Assembly: GCA_018241505.1 (NCBI GenBank)
Contig: JAFEDS010000014.1
Span: forward strand, 22,125 to 86,124
Reading direction: 5' to 3'
Origin: Pseudomonadota bacterium
GTDB taxonomy: Bacteria > Pseudomonadota > Gammaproteobacteria > Steroidobacterales > Steroidobacteraceae
DNA length: 64,000 nt
Below are positions 8,675 to 16,971 of the stretch, piece by piece. Position 1 is the stretch's first letter; the number at the start of each line of letters is the position of its first letter. Both the position numbers and the translations under genes were made by a program. The notes under the pieces were generated by a model, which saw only the letters and a list, made by a program, of their open reading frames with translations, did not search any database and was not told the origin of the DNA.

Positions 8675-10090
8675 GTGCGGCGTTTATTGCTCATTTTGGC
8701 CCCCTGCGGCGCTCTTGCTGCATGCTCTTTCGCTCCGCGGTACGCCACGCCGACGCCACCAACATCCCCTCCTCCTCAATACCAGGAAGGCGGCGACTGG
8801 AAACAGTCGGCGCCCGCGGATTCCGCAGCTCGCGGCGAATGGTGGAAGGTCTTCAATGAACCGCAACTGGATGCGCTGGAGGAGCGGGTAACGGCTGCGA
8901 ATCAGAACATCAAGGCAGCGTTTGCACGCCTCCAGCAGGCACGGGCGGAAACCCGCGTACAGCGGTCGTTTCTGCTTCCAACTTTAACGGCAGGCCCCAG
9001 TGTCAAACGGGACCGCACGTCCGTGAATTCTCCGGTGTACAGTCCGGGCAAACCCACCACGGGCAACGATTTCGTGCTGGGAGCCGATCTCTCCTATGAA
9101 ATCGACGTGTGGGGGCGGATTCGTAATTCAGTGGCCTCTGCGCGCGCCACGGAGCAGGCCACGGCCGCGGATCTCGCCACGCTGGATTTGAGCGCTCATG
9201 CGGAGCTCGCCACAGACTACTTCACTCTGAGCGGCCAGGATACCCAACAGGCGCTGTTGGATCAGACCGTCGCCGACTATGAGCGCGCCGTCCAGCTCAC
9301 ACAGGCGTTGTTTGCAGGCGGTGCCGCGGCCCGTGGCGATCTCGACCAGGCCAATGCGCAACTCGAATCGGCCCGGACTCAAGCGAGGGACATTCGTCTG
9401 CGGCGTGCTCAGGCAGAACACGCTATCGCTGTGCTCGTGGGCGAGTCGCCGTCGACCTTTCATCTCGACAGTCACCAACTGCGCGTCGATCTGAAGCCAC
9501 CGCCCATCGATCCGGGGCTGCCGTCGGCGTTGCTCGAGCGCCGTCCGGACGTAGCTGCCGCTGAGCGCAGGACAGCCTCCGCGAACGCCGACATCGGGGT
9601 GGCCCGCGCTGCTTACTTTCCGGTATTCAATCTCGGAGCTTCAGCAGGGTTGGAGAGCACACGGACCGGCAATTGGATCGACGCCCCCAGTCGATTCTGG
9701 TCAATCGGCCCATCTGCCGTTCTCACGGTATTCGATGCCGGCCGACATCGCGCGCTGTCAGCCCAAGCGCACGCCCGCTACGACGAGCAGGTTGCGACGT
9801 ACCGGGAAACGGTCCTGACGGCCTACCAGGAAGTGGAAGACAATCTCGCTGCCCTGAGAGATCTCGAGGCAGAAGCGGTGAGTCAGGCCGCGGCGGTCGC
9901 GGCCACGGCGAGCGCCTTGCAGCAGGCCCATTTTCAGTACGAAGGCGGCATTGTCACCTACCTGCAAGTGGTGGTGACTGAAAACGCCGCGCTGGCGGCC
10001 CAGTTGTCCGCCGCCGATATTCAGATCCGGCGAATGTCCGCCGCCGTGTTGTTGATTAAAGCGCTGGGGGGCGGCTGGAGCCCGGAATGA
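8675..10090 (+). CDS. Outer-membrane efflux lipoprotein, NodT/OprM family
   Basis: A 471-residue outer-membrane channel that completes the tripartite pump. The N-terminus is a lipoprotein signal with lipobox LAAC at about residues 14-17, so the mature protein is probably lipid-anchored. It has two outer-membrane efflux repeats; diagnostic segments are WWKVFNEPQLDALEERV near the mature N-terminus, LSYEIDVWGRIRNSVASA, and LLERRPDVAAAERR before the second repeat, with TYRETVLTAYQEVEDNLAAL in the last helix. The GTG start immediately follows the adaptor stop codon, so the three pump genes form one transcription unit. Confidence 0.93.
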   Translation: MRRLLLILAPCGALAACSFAPRYATPTPPTSPPPQYQEGGDWKQSAPADSAARGEWWKVFNEPQLDALEERVTAANQNIKAAFARLQQARAETRVQRSFLLPTLTAGPSVKRDRTSVNSPVYSPGKPTTGNDFVLGADLSYEIDVWGRIRNSVASARATEQATAADLATLDLSAHAELATDYFTLSGQDTQQALLDQTVADYERAVQLTQALFAGGAAARGDLDQANAQLESARTQARDIRLRRAQAEHAIAVLVGESPSTFHLDSHQLRVDLKPPPIDPGLPSALLERRPDVAAAERRTASANADIGVARAAYFPVFNLGASAGLESTRTGNWIDAPSRFWSIGPSAVLTVFDAGRHRALSAQAHARYDEQVATYRETVLTAYQEVEDNLAALRDLEAEAVSQAAAVAATASALQQAHFQYEGGIVTYLQVVVTENAALAAQLSAADIQIRRMSAAVLLIKALGGGWSPE

Positions 10091-10118
10091 CCCCAGGGGA
10101 GTCGGGCGCTCAACCTTC

Positions 10119-11441
10119 CTAAACGGGGGTTACCCGCTCGCCCTCGGCTTGCTGACGGCACAACCAGTAAACCGGCAGGCCCGCAGCCGCAAGGCACACC
10201 GCCCACGCCAGCGGCCGCGGCGAAATTCCAATGGTGGCCCAGGCGCAGAATACAAAAGCCCCGAGCGCGGCGGCCCGTACCAACAGAGACTGGCTCGAGC
10301 TCAGCACGACCGCCAGGGAGCAGGCAAAGTAAAATGGCAGATTCCCGGCAGTCACCACAATATTGAGAAAAGCAAACATGCCGGCAATCGAGTCACTGTA
10401 GTTTGACAGCAGCATGGCGCTGGTAATCGCGCCGGTCACAATGAGCGCGAGTGTCGGCGCGCCATGTCGATTCTCTTTCGACAAAGACCGTGGAAATGCC
10501 CCATGGCGCGCAAACGTCTGCGTTACCTCACCCAGGATCAGCGTCCAGCCGTTGAGCGCGCCGAGGCCACCCACGACGACAAAGATCGCCAGTACCTGGC
10601 CGGAGCGGTCGCCGAAGACTCGCGAGAATACGTCCGCGAGTGGCGCGTTGGACGTAGCCAGGGCTGCCTGCGGAATCAACAGCATCGGCACCACTGAAAC
10701 TCCGATGTAAATCGCGGCGGTGATAATCGTGCCGATGAGGGTGGCCCGGGGAATCGTCCTGGAGGGATCGCGTACACGGCCGGCGGGAACCATTGCGCAC
10801 TCGATGCCCAGCATGGCGAACAGAGTCAGGGTGGTCGAACCGCTGAGAGCTTTGAATGTTGCAGGCGCGAAAGGCACGTGCTCCGTGTAGGCGTGAGGGT
10901 TGGTGAACAACACCCACACCCCCAAACAGATGACACCGATAAGAGGAACCAGCTTCAACACCGTCGTCGCGATCTGCACCCAACCCACGGCGCGCGCACC
11001 GATGAGATTGATCAGGACGAAGAACCATAACAGCGAGAGGGCAGTGACAGGCGGCACCCAGACGGTCGCACTCAGTGCCGGAACGAGCACTGTCAGATAT
11101 CCCACGATGCCGATGGCAATCGTGGCGTTCGTGACCCAGGTGGAGAACCAATAACACCACATCACTATGAACGCGGTCGCATCGCCAAAGGCGCGCTTCA
11201 CGTAGCTGTAGGGTCCGTCATCGATCGGGAAGGCACGTGCGAGGTTGGAAAGTGCAATGGCCAGGAGGGAGCAGCCAACAACCGTAATCAGCCAACCGGT
11301 GAGCGCGTTCAATCCGTACGGCGCCAGGGATGCAGGCAGGACGAATATGCCAACCCCGATGACGTTTCCGACCACGAACGCCGTACACATCCACAGGCCA
11401 AGAACACGAGACCCCCCGGCCTCCGAGGTGACTGCAGTCAA
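10119..11441 (-). CDS. APC family amino acid/amine permease
   Basis: A roughly 440-residue inner-membrane permease with about 12 hydrophobic segments. The family signature VVGNVIGVGIFVLPASLAPYG lies in TM1, followed by FPIDDGPYSYVKRAFG at the TM2/3 region, both as in the arginine/agmatine and cadaverine antiporter branch (AdiC/CadB-like). I prefer the TTG at 11441 because GGGGGAGG lies about nine bases upstream; a GTG at 11471 would add ten residues without a ribosome-binding site. It is convergent with the efflux operon and divergent from the peptidase gene at 11516. Substrate is unknown; no decarboxylase partner is adjacent. Confidence 0.88.
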   Translation of the reverse strand: MTAVTSEAGGSRVLGLWMCTAFVVGNVIGVGIFVLPASLAPYGLNALTGWLITVVGCSLLAIALSNLARAFPIDDGPYSYVKRAFGDATAFIVMWCYWFSTWVTNATIAIGIVGYLTVLVPALSATVWVPPVTALSLLWFFVLINLIGARAVGWVQIATTVLKLVPLIGVICLGVWVLFTNPHAYTEHVPFAPATFKALSGSTTLTLFAMLGIECAMVPAGRVRDPSRTIPRATLIGTIITAAIYIGVSVVPMLLIPQAALATSNAPLADVFSRVFGDRSGQVLAIFVVVGGLGALNGWTLILGEVTQTFARHGAFPRSLSKENRHGAPTLALIVTGAITSAMLLSNYSDSIAGMFAFLNIVVTAGNLPFYFACSLAVVLSSSQSLLVRAAALGAFVFCAWATIGISPRPLAWAVCLAAAGLPVYWLCRQQAEGERVTPV

Positions 11442-11515
11442 TTCTTCATGCCTCCCCCAAGATTTCGACACAGTCTAGGCCATAATGGGTGCGGGGATGG
11501 AACTAGGGTGACACC

Positions 11516-13708
11516 ATGCGGATGCTTTTGGGCCTTTTGATGGGGGCAATGCTGGCGGGGAGCGCGGCCGCCGCCGAGATCCCGGCACCTCCGGTCGCCC
11601 CCGTCCGGCCCGTCACGGACACCTACTTCGGCACGAAGGTCGTCGATCCCTATCGGTGGATGGAAAACCGGCAGGATCCGGAATTCCTGGCCTGGGCACG
11701 CGGGCAGAACGAGCATGCCCGGGCCACCCTCGCTGCCATTCCGAACCGGGGCAAGCTGCTGCAGCGAATTGCAACCCTCGATGGCGCCACTACCCTGATC
11801 AGGGGGATGCAACTCGCCCCCGGCATCCTGGTCTATGAAAAGCGCCGGCCGGGCGATGACGTCTACAAGCTCTACGTGCGCAACGTGGTTTCCAACGCAG
11901 AGACCCTGCTGTTGGATCCCAACATCGGCGTCGAGAAAGGCAAGCACCAGTCGATTGACTACTTCTCACTGTCGCCGGATGGAAAACTCGTCGCCGTAGG
12001 AGTCTCCGAGGGCGGCTCCGAGGAGAGTGTCCTGCGGATCATTGACACGACCACGGGCCATACGCTGCCGGAGCGCATCGATCGGGCCGAGTACGGCTCG
12101 CCTGCCTGGAGCGCCAACAGCAAGACCTTCTTTTACAATCGCTTTGCGAAAATGGCGCCCGGCGCGCCCGAGACCGACAAATACCTCAATAGCGGCCTAT
12201 GGCAACACGCTGTTGGCACACTGGTTGTAAGAGACATGCCGATTCTCGCGGTGGGTTTGAACCCGACGGTGAGTCTCACGCCCGTTGATTCGCCTTTTAT
12301 GATCACAGCGCCCGGATCGGGCTGGGCCCTAGCAATCATCAGCCACGGTAACAGTCCCGAGAACACCGTATACCTCGCACCTCTGGCTCAGGTCCGTCCG
12401 GTCCGTGACCAACAGGCGCAGTGGGTCAAAATTGCGGATGTATCCGATGCGGTGACCAATGTCGCGCTGCATGGCGATGACATTTACCTGCTCAGCCACA
12501 AGGACGCTCCCCGTTACAAGATCCTTCGCATGAAGGCAGGCGACCCCACGCTGGCAAACGCGCAGACGGTCGTGCCCTCGGGCAATGGCGTTATCCAGGA
12601 TTTCGGCGTGGCGCAGGACGCGCTGTATTTCCGCGTTTTGGACGCCGGCGTTCAGAAGATGCGCCGTCTCACCTTCAAAGATGACAAGGTGTCCGACCTG
12701 CCGAAGGGACCCACCGGCGGCATCGGCGCCTTTGCGACGTCACCCGATGTGACCGGTGTGTTCTACCCAGTGCAGACCTGGATCTTGCCTCAGCGTTGGA
12801 TCAAGTTCGATCCGGCGGAGAGCGTTGCGAGCGATACCGGCCTGGTGCCAGGCAGCAGCCTGGACACGTCCGGCTACCAGGCGAGTGAAGTCCAGGCCAA
12901 GGCGGCGGACGGCACACTGGTTCCGTTGTCCATTGTGGCCAAGAAGGGCATTCGATTGGATGGTACGCATCCAACCATGCTGACAGGCTACGGGGCGTAC
13001 GGCATTTCCCTGACCCCGTCGTTCCTATCCGGCCAACTCGCGCTGCTCGAACGTGGTGGGGTAATAGCGATCGCGCATGTTCGGGGCGGCGGAGAGTTTG
13101 GTGAGGACTGGCACCTCGCGGGCAAGCAGGCGACCAAGCCGAATACCTACCGGGATCTGATCGCCTGTGCCGAATACCTCGTGAGCAAGGGCTACACGTC
13201 GCCCGCGCGCCTGGCTATTCGCGGCGGCAGCGCCGGCGGCATCACGGTCGGCATGGCCATGACCGAGCGCCCTGACCTGTTCCGCGTGGTGTTGAGCGAT
13301 GTCGGCGATTCCAACGCGCTGCGCGCGGAATATGAGACCGACGGAGATGCCAATTCACTGGAATATGGCAGCACCAAGACGGAGGCTGGGTTCAAGGCGT
13401 TATATGCGGTCGATGCACTCCATCATGTGAAAGACGGTACGGCGTATCCGGCGACGTTGTTGACTACGGGAATCAACGATCCCCGTGTGGCCCCCTGGCA
13501 GCCCGGCAAAATGGCGGCACGCCTGCAGGCCGCCAACACCAGCGGCCGGCCGGTGCTGTTGCGTGTCGACTATGATGCCGGTCATGGCATCGGATCGACG
13601 CGCAGTCAGCGGGATGAGCTGCAGGCGGATCAAATCGCGTTCATGCTGTGGCAGATGGGAGTCCCGGAGTTTCAACCCGCGGCGGTGCCCGGCGGGCCGC
13701 GCGGTTAG
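11516..13708 (+). CDS. Prolyl oligopeptidase family serine peptidase (S9A), exported
   Basis: A 730-residue secreted/periplasmic peptidase that cleaves short peptides after proline. A cleavable signal peptide (about residues 1-20, ending SAAAA-E) is followed by the conserved N-terminal stretch DTYFGTKVVDPYRWMEN, a seven-bladed beta-propeller, and a C-terminal alpha/beta-hydrolase domain. The catalytic triad is readable: S572 in RGGSAGG, D655 in NDPRVAP and H690 in AGHGIG. The GYGAYGISLTPSF oxyanion segment is present. Length is typical. The gene stands alone between divergent and convergent neighbours. With the M20 peptidase and proline iminopeptidase it suggests a peptide-scavenging lifestyle. 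Confidence 0.95.
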   Translation: MRMLLGLLMGAMLAGSAAAAEIPAPPVAPVRPVTDTYFGTKVVDPYRWMENRQDPEFLAWARGQNEHARATLAAIPNRGKLLQRIATLDGATTLIRGMQLAPGILVYEKRRPGDDVYKLYVRNVVSNAETLLLDPNIGVEKGKHQSIDYFSLSPDGKLVAVGVSEGGSEESVLRIIDTTTGHTLPERIDRAEYGSPAWSANSKTFFYNRFAKMAPGAPETDKYLNSGLWQHAVGTLVVRDMPILAVGLNPTVSLTPVDSPFMITAPGSGWALAIISHGNSPENTVYLAPLAQVRPVRDQQAQWVKIADVSDAVTNVALHGDDIYLLSHKDAPRYKILRMKAGDPTLANAQTVVPSGNGVIQDFGVAQDALYFRVLDAGVQKMRRLTFKDDKVSDLPKGPTGGIGAFATSPDVTGVFYPVQTWILPQRWIKFDPAESVASDTGLVPGSSLDTSGYQASEVQAKAADGTLVPLSIVAKKGIRLDGTHPTMLTGYGAYGISLTPSFLSGQLALLERGGVIAIAHVRGGGEFGEDWHLAGKQATKPNTYRDLIACAEYLVSKGYTSPARLAIRGGSAGGITVGMAMTERPDLFRVVLSDVGDSNALRAEYETDGDANSLEYGSTKTEAGFKALYAVDALHHVKDGTAYPATLLTTGINDPRVAPWQPGKMAARLQAANTSGRPVLLRVDYDAGHGIGSTRSQRDELQADQIAFMLWQMGVPEFQPAAVPGGPRG

Positions 13709-13734
13709 GGCGCGGCGGTTGGCCTTTGCGACGG

Positions 13735-14904
13735 CTACGCAATGAGCGCCCGCAGGCTCGCGAGGTCCGCGTAGCGCGTTGGAATGTCGCGACGGTCGGC
13801 CGCCGTCCGCAGGTCTCTGAGCATCTCCAACGCCCGCAGGAGCACTGACAACGGCGGCCCACTGGCCGTGACTCCCACCAGGTGCCGCGTTTCCATTTCC
13901 TGCGCCGGTTCCTCAATGAACCGCTTGACGAGCGTGTCATGATGCTGCGCGGCCGTTTGCCCGAACAAGTCACACACTTCGAGATACGCCCGGGCGTTCT
14001 GCTGGAACCACTCCGCCTTGGCATGTTCCGGCGCCAGCGCCAGCAACTCATCCAACAGGCTGGTGCGCATCATGCAATCGCGCAGCCGGGCCTGATCGGA
14101 CGGCAGCATGAACAACATCTTGTCCATCAGAAGCTGCGCGTAGTACGGGTTGTTGGCCCGGCACAGTCCCAGCAGCAGGTCGATTTCATTGATGCCGGAG
14201 AAGTCGCCGGCGTTCGCGCCGCGATATTCCTGCCGCCCTACCCTGTAGGGTTTGTAGTAAGGGCGCACCGAGTAGAAGAATCTCTGCACATCGAGCTGCT
14301 CGAACAGCCTGGCATTGAACCGGATGACATCTCTCAACGCGTCCTTCGCCGTCTCAAACAGGACATCCGCCACGGGACTGGACACGCCCAGGAAGGAAAT
14401 CCGGATCAGCGCGTCCGCCACGCGCTGCAACGACAGGATGCCGCGGGTGTTTTCATCAATGAAGAGGAACTCGTCCGGGAGTGAGGTGAAGCTTTTGCGG
14501 AGGCCTGCTTCGGCCTTGTTGTGTGTGGCCAGGTGAGCTGTTGCGAATCGGGGCGCCATGCCGAGCGACGAGCCCACGTGAAGCGCAAGTGACGAGGCCT
14601 CAACAAACGGTGACCGTTCCTCTCGTAGTGGATTGGTCAGCTCGTGGCGCCGGAGTGCCCCGAGGTACATCCCGACGCTCCCCAGAACACCGAATGCATT
14701 GTCGAATCCGTCGCCGGTATTGCCTTCGGCGAGCAACGCGACCACGTGCACGTGCCCCTCGTCGCGTAGCGTTGCCTTCAAAGATTCGCCACACCCCTCC
14801 ACCTGCGCCCGGTCCGCCTGGGCGAAATACAGATTTTCGAGCTCGGTGTTCAGCTCAACGAAGGCGGTCCGGATCCAACGATCAAAACGTTCTGAGTTGT
14901 TCAT
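13735..14904 (-). CDS. PrnB-like (DUF1864) heme protein, orphan
   Basis: A 389-residue protein I recognise as a PrnB-family member. PrnB is the heme enzyme of pyrrolnitrin biosynthesis, structurally related to indoleamine/tryptophan 2,3-dioxygenases, and converts 7-chlorotryptophan to monodechloroaminopyrrolnitrin. Matching landmarks from memory of PrnB: GSVGMYLGALRRHEL (residues 75-89), FTSLPDEFLFID (139-150), FFYSVRPYYKPYRVGRQEY (209-227), and a late helix with H321-H322 where PrnB has its axial heme histidine. No PrnA halogenase, PrnC or PrnD lies nearby, so pyrrolnitrin synthesis is not supported and the real substrate is unknown. ATG at 14904 chosen; the longer frame adds Arg/Pro-rich residues that are unlikely to be coding. 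Confidence 0.75.
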   Translation of the reverse strand: MNNSERFDRWIRTAFVELNTELENLYFAQADRAQVEGCGESLKATLRDEGHVHVVALLAEGNTGDGFDNAFGVLGSVGMYLGALRRHELTNPLREERSPFVEASSLALHVGSSLGMAPRFATAHLATHNKAEAGLRKSFTSLPDEFLFIDENTRGILSLQRVADALIRISFLGVSSPVADVLFETAKDALRDVIRFNARLFEQLDVQRFFYSVRPYYKPYRVGRQEYRGANAGDFSGINEIDLLLGLCRANNPYYAQLLMDKMLFMLPSDQARLRDCMMRTSLLDELLALAPEHAKAEWFQQNARAYLEVCDLFGQTAAQHHDTLVKRFIEEPAQEMETRHLVGVTASGPPLSVLLRALEMLRDLRTAADRRDIPTRYADLASLRALIA

Positions 14905-15131
14905 ACGCGCATTTTGGGGTGGCGGACGCAGAACATTGTTTCGCCCGCGCGTGTGGGGGTGCAAGGTGCAGAACGGGTGGCATCCGCCGGCGCCGGTTGG
15001 AAGCAGATCGTACTATCGGCGCGCGGGTGGGTTGCGGGTGACGGGCGCCAAGGCCGGGCGCGCGGATCGGCGCTTGCGCGAGGCGGCGGGCGCTTGCGCG
15101 GGGCCGGCGGCGCCACACCGCGGCATCAGCG
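14905..15131. other. GC-rich intergenic region with short direct repeats
   Basis: A 227-base gap between the selO stop and the start of the PrnB-like gene, both leftward, so it should hold the promoter of the PrnB-like gene. It is very GC-rich. The 11-mer GCGCTTGCGCG, itself able to form a small hairpin, occurs at 15070-15080 and 15090-15100. I see no convincing sigma-70 promoter, ORF or RNA gene. Confidence 0.4.
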
Positions 15132-16730
15132 CTACGAGCTGCAGGACAACGCCGAGCACCCTGCCCTGTGGCGCGCCCACTCGGGGCGGCGCTGCGCCAG
15201 GTCCTCATGCTCCGGCTGCTCGTCGTATGGCCGCGAGAGCACGCTCAGCAGCCGCTCAATCAACGACACGTCCCCCTGCGCCGCCGCATCAATTGCGAGC
15301 TGGGCCTGGTAATTGCGCAGCACATATTTGGGGTTGGCGCGGTTCATACGGGCAATACGCTCATCCGCCGGCATTGCCTCGACCTGCAACCTGCCCTCGT
15401 ACTGTCCGAGCCACTTCACCAATCGTGCGCGATGGGTTTCCGACGGCTCTCCGTCCACGTAAAACGCAGCAACCAACGGTTCGATATTCGAGGCCGACGC
15501 GCGGGCCAAGCCCCTGAAAAACAGGGTCATGTCGGTTTCAGTCTGCTGCAACACCCCGAACAGCTCCCGCACCAACTCTTCGTCCCCTGGGCGATCCAAT
15601 GTGGTCAGCCCGAGCTTCTGCGCCAACATCCCACGCCAGGTCCGGGTGAACGCATCCGCATAGACCTCGAGCCCATGCTCGAGCGCCGGCACGGACTCAA
15701 TCAGCGGATTGAGCGCGTTGGCCAACCGAGCCAGGTTCCAGGAAGCAATGTCAGGCTGGCGCCCGTATGCATAGCGCCGCCCGGGCAGATCCGTTGTGTT
15801 AGGTGTCCAGGCCGGGTCGTAACCCTCGAGCCAACCATACGGACCGTAATCGATTGTCAGGCCCAGAATCGACATGTTGTCGGTGTTCATGACGCCGTGA
15901 ACAAATCCAACTCGCATCCAGTGCGCCAGCATCACCGCCGTGCGCCGGCAGATTTCCGCAAACCACCGCGCATACACCTCAGGCGACGGGGTACCGAGAT
16001 CGCGGAAATGCTGGGTGATAATGTAGTCGGCCAGTCGCTGCAGGGACTCGTTTTCCTCGCGACTGGCGTGGATCTCGAAGTTTCCGAAGCGCACAAAGGA
16101 TGGCGCCACGCGGCAGACGACCGCACCCTGCTCGGGTTGCGGATCGCCGTTGTAGAACATATCCCGCACCACGGTATCGCCAGTGGCCACGAGGCTCAGG
16201 GCGCGGGTGGTCGGCACACCGAGAAAGTGCATGGCCTCGCTGCACAGGAATTCACGGACCGAAGAGCGAAGCACCGCCCGACCGTCCGCCGTGCGGGAGT
16301 ACGGCGTGGGCCCCGCTCCCTTCAATTGCAGCTCCCAGCGTCCACCGGATGGGGTCAGCTCGCCGAGCGTGATTGCGCGGCCGTCACCCAGTTGACCCGC
16401 CCAATGACCGAACTGGTGACCGCCATAGCGGGCGGCATAAGGGCGCATGGTGGGAGCCAACCGATTCCCGCCTAGAATTTCAACGGCGGCTTGGGTCGGA
16501 CGTGAGAGGCCGAGCAAGGCCGCGCAGTCATCGGACCATGCGAGCAGGCGGGGTGCCGATACGGTCGTCGGCGTCACGTGAGAGTAGGCGGCCGAGGCGA
16601 CCTGTCTTACGAAATTCCGGCCCTCGGGGTCGGCCGGCAAGCTCCTGGTAAAGCTGTCGTCAAACTCGAGCGTTGTGAGATCAGCGGCGGCGGAACGACC
16701 GGCCGGCGTGCTGGGCAAAGTGGGTGGCAT
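15132..16730 (-). CDS. selO: Protein adenylyltransferase SelO (YdiU family)
   Basis: A 532-residue pseudokinase-fold enzyme that transfers AMP from ATP to Ser/Thr/Tyr residues of target proteins, linked to redox homeostasis. Conserved blocks: RYGGHQFGHWAGQLGDGRA (nucleotide-binding region), WELQLKGAGPTPYSR, VLRSSVREFLCSEAMHFLG, and GVMNTDNMSILGLTIDYGPYG with the metal-binding N/D residues. The C-terminus ends SCSS, with C530 at the site occupied by Cys or selenocysteine in the family and involved in redox gating. Length matches bacterial SelO. It follows a small ORF whose 3' end overlaps its first 50 bases. Cytoplasmic. Confidence 0.96.
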   Translation of the reverse strand: MPPTLPSTPAGRSAAADLTTLEFDDSFTRSLPADPEGRNFVRQVASAAYSHVTPTTVSAPRLLAWSDDCAALLGLSRPTQAAVEILGGNRLAPTMRPYAARYGGHQFGHWAGQLGDGRAITLGELTPSGGRWELQLKGAGPTPYSRTADGRAVLRSSVREFLCSEAMHFLGVPTTRALSLVATGDTVVRDMFYNGDPQPEQGAVVCRVAPSFVRFGNFEIHASREENESLQRLADYIITQHFRDLGTPSPEVYARWFAEICRRTAVMLAHWMRVGFVHGVMNTDNMSILGLTIDYGPYGWLEGYDPAWTPNTTDLPGRRYAYGRQPDIASWNLARLANALNPLIESVPALEHGLEVYADAFTRTWRGMLAQKLGLTTLDRPGDEELVRELFGVLQQTETDMTLFFRGLARASASNIEPLVAAFYVDGEPSETHRARLVKWLGQYEGRLQVEAMPADERIARMNRANPKYVLRNYQAQLAIDAAAQGDVSLIERLLSVLSRPYDEQPEHEDLAQRRPEWARHRAGCSALSCSS

Positions 16731-16920
16731 GCCGCAACCCTAACCCGAAGTCTTCGGCGAGGCCATGGCCGTTGCCGGAGGCTGTGGACGCAGTATCAGT
16801 CGCTGCCTCATCGGACTCATCCACAACGTCGCGCGCAATGCCCACGGACGCGCGAATCGCAATGGCCACAATGGCCAGCAGAGCAAAGAGCAGCACACTC
16901 GTCAGCATCAGATGCGTCAT
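16681..16920 (-). CDS. Small putative membrane protein overlapping selO start
   Basis: A 79-residue reading frame with ATG at 16920 and GGAG eight bases upstream. The N-terminus (about residues 3-24) is a strong hydrophobic helix, followed by an acidic Asp/Glu/Ala/Thr-rich segment and an Arg-rich tail. It sits in the gap between the dehydratase and selO and overlaps selO by 50 bases in another frame. I do not recognise a family. A single-pass small membrane protein is plausible, but chance coding is not excluded because the last third lies inside selO. Confidence 0.4.
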   Translation of the reverse strand: MTHLMLTSVLLFALLAIVAIAIRASVGIARDVVDESDEAATDTASTASGNGHGLAEDFGLGLRHATHFAQHAGRSFRRR

Positions 16921-16971
16921 CTCATCGGCTCCAAAAGTCGCTCTTTGGAGACGGTAGCAAGATGCGGACCT

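Noticed and set aside
15168-16475. 435-codon plus-strand frame opposite selO
   Set aside because: Composition is Arg/Pro/His-rich with no recognisable motif; selO on the other strand is clearly the gene.
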